Of a DNA stretch of 64,000 nucleotides, positions 52,714 through 62,106 are shown in pieces. Both the position numbers and the translations under genes were made by a program. Every line of letters begins with the position of its first letter. Within the stretch, counting starts at the first letter, position 1. The notes beneath the pieces were generated by a model. The model was not told the DNA's origin. It did not search any database and saw nothing but the letters and a program-made list of their open reading frames with translations. The DNA is from Vibrio metoecus (GTDB lineage: Bacteria > Pseudomonadota > Gammaproteobacteria > Enterobacterales > Vibrionaceae). The stretch covers positions 2,490,001-2,554,000 of the forward strand of contig NZ_CP035686.1 in assembly GCF_009665255.1 (NCBI RefSeq), written 5' to 3'.

Positions 52714-53410
52714 AACATCTCCAAATCGATTCTACTTAAGTTACAAAACTCAAACTGAATGGGTTAGCGAGATGTCATGAGTGCAATCACCTGCGCTACC
52801 TCGCTAAATTTCGAAGTGCAGACTACGCCCAAAAAAACGAAAAAAAATAAACTTCCGCTTATCAATAAAATGATGAGCCAAGCATGAGTTTCTTGATATC
52901 AACCTGATAAACACCACCAATAAACCTCTTTATTTTCATGTGGTTAATAAAAAACCTAAAAATATCAGGAGAGACAGCTAAAAATATCAAGGTGAAAACA
53001 TCACGCTAAATACTGCTCTGCGGAGGTATCAGGAGGGAGGTTTATCGCCAAAAAACTGTTGGTCTTGTCATAAGATTTGTCACTCCACTGGCAAGACGCT
53101 CGATGAAGCGATATCCATTGGCACAGAATGCCAATGACGCTCACTGAATTTGGCTTGGAGAATAGGCTCAAACGAATGGCTATTAATGGCGAGTAGAAGT
53201 TAAACGACTAGTGAGTACATAGACATCGTTCGATGTGATTGGCGGTGTTTTTCAGTCAGAAAGATTCGAGAGATAAAGCGGCGCGCCCTCCCCTCTAAAC
53301 CGTGATAAAGTCAGTTCGGAGAAAGAAGGCGCAAGTTCGCTCTATCCCCTTCCTACCTGCTATTCCAAGTCGTTTGGGGATAGATAGATGAGATTGACCG
53401 TAGACGAGCG
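52714..53410. other. Intergenic stretch, cadC to cadB
   Basis: About 700 bp with no supportable gene. The half nearest cadB is AT-rich (52830-52990) and is the expected place for the CadC-dependent promoter. A partial ERIC-type palindrome lies near the cadC end. No other ordered element was seen. Confidence 0.6.
53342..53383. repeat. Partial ERIC-type palindrome
   Basis: CTATCCCC at 53342 pairs with GGGGATAG ending at 53383, enclosing TTCCTACCTG. This resembles the ends of the ERIC copy after accC. It may also terminate cadC transcription. Confidence 0.5.
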
Positions 53411-54970
53411 TTACAGTAAACGAACCACCGAAGGATGCACCGAGCGGTACATGGCGTAATCAATGGATTTTAAGTTGGAGTGGAACACCAAGTTTTCGCA
53501 CAGCAGATAAGTTTCCAGCGACGTGTCCATATAAAACGCTTCACTGTAGGCATCGCTTGCGCCATCCAGATCGCCTTTGAGTTCAGCGTGCTTGCCTTGC
53601 AGCACATATGAAAGCACCGATTCCCGCAAACCCTGAGCTTGCGCCAAATAGCGCGTGGCCGCTTCCACTTGGTTTTCGACTGTCGCTTGCAGTGCTAACG
53701 CTTCATAAATGCGTGGCTGCACCACCGCTTGGGGGGAGTAACTCACCTGCTGCAACTGCTCACTCAACACCAGCATGCGATCTTGATTGAGCGCCTGATC
53801 TGGACTGAGTGCTTGCTGCACATGGTAGGCAATCAGTAATTCGGCTTGGACATAATGGTTGTCCGGCTCTAATTTCAGCACTTGCTCCAATAAATAAATG
53901 CCTTTTTGGAACTGCTGACGATCGGCAACATTCAAATAATGATTGGCGCGCACATACAGCCCTAACGCCGCAGGTTGACGCGGAAAATCCACCAATAAAC
54001 GCTGTGCTTGCTGCTCGGCATTCGGGATTTTCAGCGCTTGCATGACATCCCATTCCGCACTTTTCAGCACAGAAGCCAGATGTTGGCTATCGAGCGGATA
54101 TTGCCGACTAAACAGCACCGCATCGGAAGAGTTGTTTTTAAGCTCAAGATCTAAAAACTCATGCCCGTCCTTATCATTGACTCGCACCATGATCGACTTA
54201 CCGGGCAAAATGCCTGAGCTATAAGCCGTTTTACCGAGAATCACTCGATAATCACTCACCTGGGTCAGATCGGCCATCAGCTTTTGCGCGATACCATCGG
54301 CAAGGTCATGCGTGAGCGCCTGTGCATGAAAACTGTCTTGGAATTTAAATTCAATCAGGTGGGTATCCACCACTTGGGTGATGCGCACTTGCGACTGTTG
54401 CACGGTAAAAAAGCCCATCGCTACAATCACTAGACCAATCCAGATCGCATTGAGCAAGTTTAAGCGCCAACGGCTCACATTCGGCTTAGCTGATTTTTTC
54501 GGCTGCTGACTTTGGCATACGGCGCGCGTTAACGGACCAGCAGGAAACACGATCTCGGGAACGGCTTCTTCCACTTCGTCGATATCGTCCGTCAAACCGA
54601 CATCACTGGCCGCCGACTCTTCTTGACGAGAGAGGTAAGGATTGCCATCAAGGCGCTGCACATTCGCGACTAACTTATAGCCACGCTTGGGAACCGTCAC
54701 CACATAACTGAGGTTTTCTTCGCGTCCGTCGCGCAATAGCTTACGCAACTCAAAAATGGATTGAGTGACCACTTGGTCGGTGACAATCGCCCCGTCCCAG
54801 ACATGTTGAATGAGTTCCTCGCGGCCGAATACCTCTCCGGCATGCTCCGCAAGAAAATGCAGCAAGTTAATAAGACGCGGCTCGGCCGAGACCTCCCTAT
54901 CTTGGCGATACAGCTTATTCTCATCAATGCACAGAACCCAGTCATTGATTTGAAAACAGATTCCAATCAT
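53411..54970 (-). CDS. cadC: Membrane-integrated transcriptional activator CadC
   Basis: About 519 residues of the ToxR-like family. The N-terminal winged helix (ICFQINDWVLCIDENKLYR ... EPRLINLLHFLAEHAGEVF ... QSIFELRKLLRD) binds DNA. A single membrane helix (LLNAIWIGLVIVAMGFFTV, about residue 190) is followed by a periplasmic sensor domain with TPR-like helical repeats. It activates cadBA at low pH when lysine is present. The ATG at 54970 is the best match to the family N terminus; the frame extends to 55036. It is on the same strand as cadBA but upstream, as in E. coli. Confidence 0.94.
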   Translation of the reverse strand: MIGICFQINDWVLCIDENKLYRQDREVSAEPRLINLLHFLAEHAGEVFGREELIQHVWDGAIVTDQVVTQSIFELRKLLRDGREENLSYVVTVPKRGYKLVANVQRLDGNPYLSRQEESAASDVGLTDDIDEVEEAVPEIVFPAGPLTRAVCQSQQPKKSAKPNVSRWRLNLLNAIWIGLVIVAMGFFTVQQSQVRITQVVDTHLIEFKFQDSFHAQALTHDLADGIAQKLMADLTQVSDYRVILGKTAYSSGILPGKSIMVRVNDKDGHEFLDLELKNNSSDAVLFSRQYPLDSQHLASVLKSAEWDVMQALKIPNAEQQAQRLLVDFPRQPAALGLYVRANHYLNVADRQQFQKGIYLLEQVLKLEPDNHYVQAELLIAYHVQQALSPDQALNQDRMLVLSEQLQQVSYSPQAVVQPRIYEALALQATVENQVEAATRYLAQAQGLRESVLSYVLQGKHAELKGDLDGASDAYSEAFYMDTSLETYLLCENLVFHSNLKSIDYAMYRSVHPSVVRLL

Positions 54971-55196
54971 AGAATAGCTCTTTGTATCAGGAAGATAGCA
55001 TCGGTAAGCAGCACAATACGCGATGGCAGTACGCACCGATGAAGAGCGAAATTATAAGTGCACCACCCTATTTCACCTACTATTTATAAGGCTAAAAAAT
55101 GCAAACTTAGGTTGTTTAACCACCAACCCAGCATATGACCAGCAATAAAATCCAAATTATCCTTACTAATCAGAATATAACGTGGAACCCACTTCA

Positions 55197-55598
55197 CTAC
55201 TCTAACGCGGCCAAAATCGAGCAGTGGCTGGCGTTATCTTCCACATGCCCACAGCAGGCATCATTGATTTTTTTCAGTGCACTGCGAATACGGGTTAACT
55301 CTTCAATTTTTTGATCGATCACCGCCAGCTTAGCGCTAGTGATCGCTTTCACCTCGGCGCAGCTGTGCTCGGTCGCTTCCAAACGAATTTCCAGCAACTC
55401 TTTTATCTCATCCAAACTCAGCCCTAACTCTTTGGCTTTTAAAATAAAAGAAACCTGCTGCTGACTCTTTTCATCGTACAATCGATAGCCCGACTCCGTA
55501 CGCGTTGCCGGAGCAATCAGGTTATTTTTTTCATAGAAACGCAGTGTATCGGTGGAAACGCCACAGCGTTTGGCTAACTCTCCAATCTGAAACATCAC
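55197..55598 (-). CDS. zntR: MerR-family zinc-responsive regulator, ZntR-like
   Basis: A 133-residue MerR protein: the N-terminal winged HTH QIGELAKRCGVSTDTLRFYEKNNLI, a long dimerisation helix, and the C-terminal metal site. Cysteines and histidines at EHSCAEV, NDACCGH and SHCSIL match the zinc ligands of E. coli ZntR. It would activate a zinc exporter gene (zntA), which is not in the window. A cadmium- or lead-responsive relative cannot be ruled out from sequence alone. Confidence 0.82.
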   Translation of the reverse strand: MMFQIGELAKRCGVSTDTLRFYEKNNLIAPATRTESGYRLYDEKSQQQVSFILKAKELGLSLDEIKELLEIRLEATEHSCAEVKAITSAKLAVIDQKIEELTRIRSALKKINDACCGHVEDNASHCSILAALE

Positions 55599-55599
55599 T

Positions 55600-55642
55600 A
55601 CTCCTCTTCCCTTCCTACTTGGAGTAGTTTGGGGATATTTAA
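55600..55642. repeat. ERIC terminal fragment
   Basis: CCCTTCCTACTTGGAGTAGTTTGGGG resembles, over 40 bp, the outer ends of the ERIC elements in the window (positions 55611-55636); only one end seems to remain. Confidence 0.4.
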
Positions 55643-55697
55643 GCTTTCGTTAAAATTTGTGCTTGAAAAACCGTTTTTTAGCGATTATTTTTCCCAT

Positions 55698-55713
55698 GCC
55701 AAACGATTGCGCG
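55698..55713 (+). promoter_or_regulatory. Possible PurR operator
   Basis: GCCAAACGATTGCGCG, a near-palindrome with the CAAACG-TTGCG core of PurR boxes, 170 bp before purH. Confidence 0.5.
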
Positions 55714-55885
55714 AGATCTTTTGTAATAAATTGGTTAGAATACGCGCCATCCAAATTCCGGCGGATAAGGTGTTTCCCCAAACTGTTCTGTTGCCTTTCG
55801 CTCACTCAGGATTTGAAGAACTCTTCAAACCACTCCAGCGCAACAGATCACTTTCGGCAAATATCTTTTAAAGGAAAATGGAAGC

Positions 55886-57478
55886 ATGAACAACGCTCGT
55901 CCTATTCACCGTGCGCTTCTCAGCGTATCAGATAAAACCGGCATTGTTGAGTTCGCTAAAGCGCTCGCGGAACGTGGCGTTGAGCTGCTCTCAACCGGTG
56001 GCACTGCACGCCTGCTCGCCGAGCAAGGCCTTGCGGTAACGGAAGTTTCCGATTACACCGGCTTCCCAGAAATGATGGACGGGCGCGTAAAAACCCTGCA
56101 CCCGAAAGTGCATGGCGGCATCTTAGGTCGTCGTGGTCAAGACGATGCGGTGATGAACACCCACGGCATCCAGCCGATCGATATGGTGGTGGTGAACCTC
56201 TATCCTTTCGCACAAACCGTGGCTAACCCAAATTGCACGCTGGCCGATGCCGTTGAAAACATCGATATCGGCGGGCCGACTATGGTGCGTTCTGCAGCAA
56301 AAAACCATAAAGATGTGACCATTGTGGTGAATGCGCACGATTATGACCGTGTGATCCGCGAAATGGATGCTCACCAAAACTCTCTGACGTTAGCGACGCG
56401 TTTTGATCTGGCGATTGCCGCTTTTGAACATACCGCGGCGTACGATGGCATGATTGCGAACTACTTCGGCACGCTGGTGCCTTCTTATGGCGATAACAAA
56501 GAAGGGGATGAAGAGAGCAAATTCCCTCGCACGTTCAATGCGCAGTTCATCAAAAAGCAAGATATGCGTTACGGCGAAAACAGCCACCAAGCAGCCGCTT
56601 TCTATGTGGAAGCCAATCCACAAGAAGCCTCAGTCGCCACCGCACGCCAAATCCAAGGTAAAGCCATCTCTTACAACAACATTGCCGATACCGATGCCGC
56701 ACTGGAGTGCGTCAAAGAGTTCAGCGAGCCAGCCTGTGTGATTGTGAAACACGCGAACCCATGTGGTGTAGCGTTGGGTGACGATCTGCTACAAGCCTAC
56801 CACCGCGCTTATCAAACCGACCCAACCTCGGCATTTGGCGGCATCATTGCCTTTAACCGTGAGCTGGATGGCGAAACGGCCAAAGCGATCATCGAGCGCC
56901 AGTTTGTGGAAGTGATCATCGCGCCGAAAGTCTCGCAAGCCGCGATCGACATCGTCGCAGCCAAACAAAACGTACGTTTGCTGGAGTGTGGTGAATGGCA
57001 AGGTCAAACCACAGGATTTGATTTGAAGCGCGTAAATGGTGGCTTATTGGTGCAAGACCGTGACCAAGGTATGGTGGCACAAGATGACCTACAAGTGGTT
57101 TCAACTCGTCAACCCAGCGACGCTGAGCTGAAAGATGCTCTGTTCTGCTGGAAAGTGGCGAAATACGTGAAATCCAACGCGATTGTGTACGCCAAAGGCG
57201 ACATGACGATCGGCATCGGCGCAGGTCAAATGAGCCGGGTTTATTCCGCGAAAATCGCCGGTATCAAAGCTGCTGATGAAGGCTTGGAAGTGGCAGGCAG
57301 CGTCATGGCATCGGATGCCTTCTTCCCATTCCGTGATGGGATTGATGCTGCGGCAGAAGCAGGCATCACTTGCGTGATCCAGCCGGGTGGCTCAATGCGC
57401 GACCAAGAGGTGATTGATGCAGCCAACGAACACGGTATGGCGATGATCTTCACCGGTATGCGTCACTTCCGTCATTAA
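55886..57478 (+). CDS. purH: Bifunctional AICAR transformylase / IMP cyclohydrolase
   Basis: A 530-residue enzyme for the last two steps of IMP synthesis. The cyclohydrolase half starts ALLSVSDKTGIVEFAKALAERG and includes MMDGRVKTLHPKVHGGILGRR. The transformylase half has MRYGENSHQAAAFYV, CVIVKHANPCGVALGD (catalytic KHANPCG) and SDAFFPFRDGID. It is followed 58 bp later by purD, the usual purHD operon. A PurR-like box lies upstream. Confidence 0.98.
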   Translation: MNNARPIHRALLSVSDKTGIVEFAKALAERGVELLSTGGTARLLAEQGLAVTEVSDYTGFPEMMDGRVKTLHPKVHGGILGRRGQDDAVMNTHGIQPIDMVVVNLYPFAQTVANPNCTLADAVENIDIGGPTMVRSAAKNHKDVTIVVNAHDYDRVIREMDAHQNSLTLATRFDLAIAAFEHTAAYDGMIANYFGTLVPSYGDNKEGDEESKFPRTFNAQFIKKQDMRYGENSHQAAAFYVEANPQEASVATARQIQGKAISYNNIADTDAALECVKEFSEPACVIVKHANPCGVALGDDLLQAYHRAYQTDPTSAFGGIIAFNRELDGETAKAIIERQFVEVIIAPKVSQAAIDIVAAKQNVRLLECGEWQGQTTGFDLKRVNGGLLVQDRDQGMVAQDDLQVVSTRQPSDAELKDALFCWKVAKYVKSNAIVYAKGDMTIGIGAGQMSRVYSAKIAGIKAADEGLEVAGSVMASDAFFPFRDGIDAAAEAGITCVIQPGGSMRDQEVIDAANEHGMAMIFTGMRHFRH

Positions 57479-57536
57479 TTGGCATGATTGGTATGGGGTG
57501 CAACGCGCCCCATCTTGTTTAAGTAAGGATTTCACA

Positions 57537-58826
57537 ATGCAAGTTCTCATCATCGGCTCTGGCGGTCGCGAACACGCACTGGCGTGGAAAGTGGCACAAA
57601 ACCCACAAGTTGACACCATTTACGTGGCTCCCGGTAATGCGGGTACTGCGCTTGAGCACAAGGTGCAAAACGTCAACATTGGCATCACCGACATTCCAGC
57701 ACTGGTTGCCTTTGCCCAAGATAAAGCGATTGAGCTGACCATTGTTGGCCCAGAAGCACCACTGGTGATTGGTGTGGTGGATGCGTTTCGTGCAGCGGGT
57801 TTGCCGATTTTTGGCCCCACCCAAGGTGCTGCTCAACTGGAAGGCTCCAAAGCTTTCACTAAAGATTTCCTCGCTCGCCATAACATTCCAACCGCGGCTT
57901 ACGCCAACTTCACTGAAATTGAGCCAGCACTGGCGTATGTACGTGAAAAGGGTGCGCCGATTGTAGTGAAAGCGGACGGTTTAGCGGCTGGCAAAGGCGT
58001 GATTGTTGCCATGACTCTGCAAGAGGCCGAAGACGCAATTCAAGACATGCTAGCTGGTAATGCGTTTGGTTCAGCAGGCAGCCGCGTGGTGGTTGAAGAA
58101 TTCCTTGATGGAGAGGAAGCGAGCTTTATCGTGATGGTTGATGGTGAAAACGTACTGCCAATGGCCACCAGCCAAGATCACAAACGCGTGGGCGATGCCG
58201 ACACTGGCCCGAACACCGGTGGTATGGGAGCTTACTCACCAGCGCCAGTGGTGACACAGGACATCCATGATCGCGTGATGCGTGAAGTGATTTACCCAAC
58301 CGTGCGCGGAATGGCAGCCGAAGGCAACACCTACACTGGCTTCCTCTACGCAGGTTTGATGATTGATAGCACTGGCGCACCGAAAGTGATTGAGTATAAC
58401 TGCCGCTTTGGTGACCCAGAAACTCAACCGATCATGATGCGTCTGCAATCGGATCTGGTTGAACTTTGCCAAGCAGCGATTGCGGGCAAGCTGGATCAAG
58501 TGGAATCGAAGTGGGATCCGCGCGCCTCGATCGGTGTGGTACTGGCCGCTGGTGGCTACCCAGGCGATTACGCCAAAGGTGAGGTGATTTCTGGTCTACC
58601 GACTCAAGAAATCGCGGGACAAAAAGTGTTCCATGCGGGCACCGAAACCCAAGGCGACCAAGTGGTGACGAATGGCGGTCGCGTGCTATGTGCAACGGCG
58701 CTGGGTAATACGGTGTTAGAAGCGCAGCAACGCGCTTACCAACTGGCGGATCAAATCAACTGGAATGGCATGTTCTGCCGTCGCGATATCGGTTATCGCG
58801 CAATTGCGCGTGAGCAAGCCAAGTAA
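57537..58826 (+). CDS. purD: Phosphoribosylamine-glycine ligase (GAR synthetase)
   Basis: A 429-residue ATP-grasp ligase that makes glycinamide ribonucleotide. The N terminus MQVLIIGSGGREHALAWK and the segments GPEAPLVIGVVDAFRAAGL, VVKADGLAAGKGVIVA and DHKRVGDADTGPNTGGMGAYSP are diagnostic. The open frame starts at 57498, but the ATG at 57537 after TAAGGAT is correct. Second gene of the purHD operon. Confidence 0.98.
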   Translation: MQVLIIGSGGREHALAWKVAQNPQVDTIYVAPGNAGTALEHKVQNVNIGITDIPALVAFAQDKAIELTIVGPEAPLVIGVVDAFRAAGLPIFGPTQGAAQLEGSKAFTKDFLARHNIPTAAYANFTEIEPALAYVREKGAPIVVKADGLAAGKGVIVAMTLQEAEDAIQDMLAGNAFGSAGSRVVVEEFLDGEEASFIVMVDGENVLPMATSQDHKRVGDADTGPNTGGMGAYSPAPVVTQDIHDRVMREVIYPTVRGMAAEGNTYTGFLYAGLMIDSTGAPKVIEYNCRFGDPETQPIMMRLQSDLVELCQAAIAGKLDQVESKWDPRASIGVVLAAGGYPGDYAKGEVISGLPTQEIAGQKVFHAGTETQGDQVVTNGGRVLCATALGNTVLEAQQRAYQLADQINWNGMFCRRDIGYRAIAREQAK

Positions 58827-58847
58827 GCATCTCCATAGCCTGATCAA

Positions 58848-58880
58848 TACAAAAAGCGCGAAGTTCGCGCTTTTTTATTC
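58848..58880 (+). terminator. Terminator of purHD
   Basis: AAAAAGCGCGAA / TTCGCGCTTTTT with almost no loop, then TTATTCG. It is nearly symmetrical and may act on both strands. Confidence 0.85.
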
Positions 58881-58960
58881 GATAGGTTTTCTATTCGACA
58901 ACTTCTTTATTCAACAGCGTTTTTATTCGATGGGATTAGATGGCATTAACATAAACCGAT

Positions 58961-59650
58961 TTAATCAATCAACTCGGGTTGTTGCACACAGTCGTGATCC
59001 GCATCATCGAGTAATAGCAACTCATCGATATGCACTTTACCGTTACGGATTTTGCCCAAAAACGCCACATAGCTTTCAATAGAAGCAAGACGGTTAAACA
59101 CAAAACTCGGTAGGGTTTGATTAAACTCGACACGCGGATACTCAACCCCAGCGCAGGTTTCAAACACTTTACCATTCCAATAGCCTTGGATAAGCTCTAA
59201 TCCTTGCTTATCTTGCTCTTTCGTGGCTTCTGCCACCGCTTTAGCTTGCAATACATAGTGAGCGATCTGCTCTTCGCTCATCGGCAATACCTTTCCACCC
59301 AGTCGATACTGCTGGTAGACGGCTTCGCCCTCTTTACTAAAACGAATATGAACTCGGAACGGTAGCAATTTTTTGCCATCCAGATGTTCACCCTCACGGC
59401 GAATTTCACGGACTTGCCCCTCTTCCCAGTGGTAACTAGTTTGGTAGCTGCCGTAATCACCAGAAGTCACGTAATCGGAGGCTGAGCTCGGTTTTTGAAA
59501 GCGTTCGGTATACCAGTAAAAGCTGGTCGCATCACCAATCGTTTTACCACCGGTAAATTGATTGATCTGTTCAAGATTAGGATTTGGAGTAGAAGAACAC
59601 CCAGCCAACAGGCCAGAGATCAAAAGAAAGATAGGAAATTGCTGCTTCAT
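58961..59650 (-). CDS. DUF1481 lipoprotein (YjaH-like)
   Basis: About 229 residues from the ATG at 59650. The signal peptide ends in a lipobox (LISGLLAGCSS; Cys at about residue 17), so it is a lipoprotein, probably outer membrane as the residue after Cys is Ser. The remainder has the DUF1481 pattern (YWYTERFQKPSSASDYV ... LPFRVHIRFSKEGEAVYQQYRL). E. coli carries yjaH in the same place after hupA. The function is not established. A hupA terminator separates it from hupA. Confidence 0.88.
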   Translation of the reverse strand: MKQQFPIFLLISGLLAGCSSTPNPNLEQINQFTGGKTIGDATSFYWYTERFQKPSSASDYVTSGDYGSYQTSYHWEEGQVREIRREGEHLDGKKLLPFRVHIRFSKEGEAVYQQYRLGGKVLPMSEEQIAHYVLQAKAVAEATKEQDKQGLELIQGYWNGKVFETCAGVEYPRVEFNQTLPSFVFNRLASIESYVAFLGKIRNGKVHIDELLLLDDADHDCVQQPELID

Positions 59651-59654
59651 AAAC

Positions 59655-59690
59655 AAAAACGCCGAGATGTTTAGTCTCGGCGTAGTATAA
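59655..59690 (-). terminator. Terminator of hupA
   Basis: CGCCGAGA / TCTCGGCG stem with a 7-nt loop; on the minus strand it is followed by TTTTTGTTT, just before the DUF1481 start. Confidence 0.85.
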
Positions 59691-59695
59691 AGCAA

Positions 59696-59968
59696 TTACT
59701 TGATCGCGTCTTTCAGCGCTTTACCTGCTACGAATGCAGGAACGTTAGCTGCCGCAATTTTGATCTCTTCACCGGTTTTTGGGTTACGGCCAGTACGAGC
59801 AGAACGATGATTAACTTTGAATGTACCAAAACCAATCAGTTGTACTTGGTCGCCGTCTTTCAGAGCACCTTCAACCGCACCCAGAGTCGCTTCAAGAGCC
59901 GCTTTCGCTTGCGCTTTAGTCAGGTCCGCTTTCTCTGCGATAAAGTCGATCAATTGGGTCTTGTTCAT
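59696..59968 (-). CDS. hupA: DNA-binding protein HU-alpha
   Basis: A 90-residue HU protein, exactly the family length. The dimerisation helices MNKTQLIDFIAEKADLTKAQ and the beta-arm segment RSARTGRNPKTGEEIKIAAA with the conserved Arg/Pro intercalating region are present. It compacts and bends DNA non-specifically. The flanking yjaG-like and yjaH-like genes are those that flank hupA in E. coli, although here a CNNM gene intervenes. Confidence 0.98.
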   Translation of the reverse strand: MNKTQLIDFIAEKADLTKAQAKAALEATLGAVEGALKDGDQVQLIGFGTFKVNHRSARTGRNPKTGEEIKIAAANVPAFVAGKALKDAIK

Positions 59969-60339
59969 TTAGGTTTCCCTTCTCAATAGGTTATCGAATC
60001 GAGCTCACTCTAAAACATAAATGCCCGATCTGGCAAAGGTTTGTCGCGCAACTTTCGCTTTTATGACGCACTTTTAACCGTAATCTGAGTAACAACTCAC
60101 AATTTGTTACTAATCAAGCCGCAGGTTCGCTTGTAATTGACTGCCTGAGGCCTTATTAAAAGAGAGCTAATCGACTGGGAAGCCTGTCATTTCAATCGAT
60201 TTAGTGACTGAAAAAAGCACTTTCGACTCCTTCAGGCGAAGCGATTTTTCTTCATATTCTCACCGCAATGCTCGGCATCCGCTCAGCGTTAGTGAGAAGA
60301 AAAGAGTTCGAACGTGCACTCTAAAAACCAAGGAATTTT
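59969..60339. other. Intergenic stretch, hupA to CNNM gene
   Basis: About 370 bp with divergent promoters expected for hupA and the CNNM gene. A 7-bp inverted repeat GTAACAA-N8-TTGTTAC at 60089-60110 has the form of a regulator site, but I cannot name the regulator. No gene is supported. Confidence 0.5.
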
Positions 60340-61398
60340 ATGTTTCTGCTTGCGATATATATTTCTGTCGCGATTGGCGTATCGTTTATCTGTTCAGTAT
60401 TGGAAGCGGTACTCCTGAGTATTACCCCGAGCTATCTTGCCCAACTGCGTCAACAAGGTCACCCTGCGGCCACTCGCTTGGCGGAGTTAAAAGCAGATAT
60501 CGACCGTCCACTCGCCTCGATCCTCACCCTAAACACGATCGCGCATACCATCGGTGCGGCAACGGCTGGTGCTCAAGCTGCAGTGGTGTTTGGTAGCCAA
60601 TGGCTAGGTCTGTTCTCTGCGGTGCTGACTCTGGGTATTTTGGTGCTGTCTGAGATCGTACCAAAAACCATAGGGGCAACTTACTGGCGCGAACTGGCAC
60701 CAAATTCTGCCTTAGTGCTGCGCTGGATGGTATGGGCGCTAACACCGTTCGTCTGGTTCTCAGAACAGATCACTAAGCGTTTAGCGCACAAAGTGGAAGC
60801 GCCGAAACTGCGGGACGAGATTTCTGCGATGGCGATGCTAGCTAACGAGAATGGCGAATTTGCTGCCGGTGAATCCAAAATGCTCAACAACTTGTTGGCC
60901 ATTCAAAGCGTGCCAGTCACGCAGGTGATGACGCCGCGTCCGGTTCTGTTTCGTGTTGCCGCCGCTCTGACAATTGATGAGTTTCTTGAGCAACACCGCG
61001 ACACACCTTTCTCGCGTCCGCTGATTTACAGCGAAGAGAAAGACAATATTGTCGGCTTTGTGCATCGTCTTGAACTGTTTAAACATCAGCAAAATGGTCA
61101 AGGCACTGCCACACTTGGCGAGGTAATGCGCCCGATCCATGTTCTGCTCAATACCTTTAGCCTGCCTAAAGCTTTTGATCAGATGATGCAAAAACGCTTG
61201 CAACTTTCGGTCGTGGTCGATGAATACGGTTCAGTGCAAGGTTTGCTGACCTTGGAAGATATCTTCGAGCATCTGCTCGGCGAAGAAATCATTGATGAAG
61301 CGGACCGCACGACCGATATGCAACAGCTAGCCACTGAACGTTGGGAACATTGGAAGCGTAAACATCGCATGATCGAAAGCCGCGACGAAGAGGAATAG
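60340..61398 (+). CDS. CNNM (DUF21) and CBS-pair membrane protein
   Basis: A 352-residue protein. The N-terminal CNNM/DUF21 domain (about 1-165) has four hydrophobic stretches and the family segment VLSEIVPKTIGATYWRELAP. The cytosolic CBS pair (about 185-330) contains VTQVMTPRPVLFRV and VVDEYGSVQGLLTLEDIFEHLLGEEI. It lacks the C-terminal CorC/HlyC transporter-associated domain. Relatives are linked with divalent metal (Mg2+/Co2+) transport; the substrate here is unknown. Length and ATG start after CAAGGAATTTT are straightforward. Confidence 0.9.
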   Translation: MFLLAIYISVAIGVSFICSVLEAVLLSITPSYLAQLRQQGHPAATRLAELKADIDRPLASILTLNTIAHTIGAATAGAQAAVVFGSQWLGLFSAVLTLGILVLSEIVPKTIGATYWRELAPNSALVLRWMVWALTPFVWFSEQITKRLAHKVEAPKLRDEISAMAMLANENGEFAAGESKMLNNLLAIQSVPVTQVMTPRPVLFRVAAALTIDEFLEQHRDTPFSRPLIYSEEKDNIVGFVHRLELFKHQQNGQGTATLGEVMRPIHVLLNTFSLPKAFDQMMQKRLQLSVVVDEYGSVQGLLTLEDIFEHLLGEEIIDEADRTTDMQQLATERWEHWKRKHRMIESRDEEE

Positions 61399-61399
61399 T

Positions 61400-61428
61400 C
61401 AAACGGGAGCTTAGGCTCCCGTTTCTCT
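61400..61428. terminator. Terminator between CNNM and yjaG-like genes
   Basis: AAACGGGAGC / GCTCCCGTTT stem with a TTAG loop between converging genes. Confidence 0.8.
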
Positions 61429-61445
61429 TGGCAATCGTGGGAGAA

Positions 61446-62033
61446 CTACAACTCCACCCCGATATTGCTGACCCCTTCTTCGCGCAGCTCTTTGCGTAGG
61501 TCTTTAATGAGATCAATGTCGCGCTCAACCGCTTCACGCAGCGGGCGGAAAATCGCCCACTGTACGTCCCATTCGGCGCACACGGCTTCATTCTCTTTTT
61601 GGTTATAGTTGGTGATGGCTTCACCGGTTTGTGCTTCTTCCAGTTGAGCGACGGTTTGTACCGAAATCTGGCTCACTTTGATCATTGATTCCGCTAAATC
61701 ATCACGATCCAACAAACCATGCAGCAGGGTGGCTAAGCCTTCACAGGCATCAATCGCGGGATACACGGCGTACAGATCAAACGCATCCGAAGTTGGGATC
61801 AACTCTTCGAGTTTTTCTAGCTGATGCTCAAAGTTCACTTTGGCATTTTTTACCGTCATCAATTCCCACACGCTGTCGAGAATGTCACGGTAGATACGCG
61901 CCTCAGCAAACTGCGTGTGCTCACAGAACATAGCGTAATTCGGATACATACGTTCACACAGACTGGCCATAAAGGTAATCTGTTGCCAAGGTTCAAACTT
62001 CTCAAGACGAAGCTGTAGAGGGTTTTGTAACAT
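61446..62033 (-). CDS. YjaG-like protein (DUF416)
   Basis: A 195-residue cytosolic helical protein from the ATG at 62033 (MLQNPLQLRLEKFEPWQQI), matching YjaG (DUF416), which lies beside hupA in E. coli. It has the family segments ASLCERMYPNYAMFCEHTQF and DAFDLYAVYPAIDACEGLATLL. It is acidic and has no catalytic motif. The function is not established. The frame extends to 62114 but only the 62033 start has the family N terminus. Confidence 0.9.
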   Translation of the reverse strand: MLQNPLQLRLEKFEPWQQITFMASLCERMYPNYAMFCEHTQFAEARIYRDILDSVWELMTVKNAKVNFEHQLEKLEELIPTSDAFDLYAVYPAIDACEGLATLLHGLLDRDDLAESMIKVSQISVQTVAQLEEAQTGEAITNYNQKENEAVCAEWDVQWAIFRPLREAVERDIDLIKDLRKELREEGVSNIGVEL

Positions 62034-62106
62034 AGTCACTTCAAATCGTTGCGGAAAAAGACAGCGGAAGTGTACTGGATAACCATAAGGGAAAAAAGAC
62101 GCGCCT

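Noticed and set aside
60204..60596. 130-residue open frame overlapping the CNNM gene
   Set aside because: It overlaps the well supported CNNM frame, is Cys/Arg-rich and has no ribosome site or family match.
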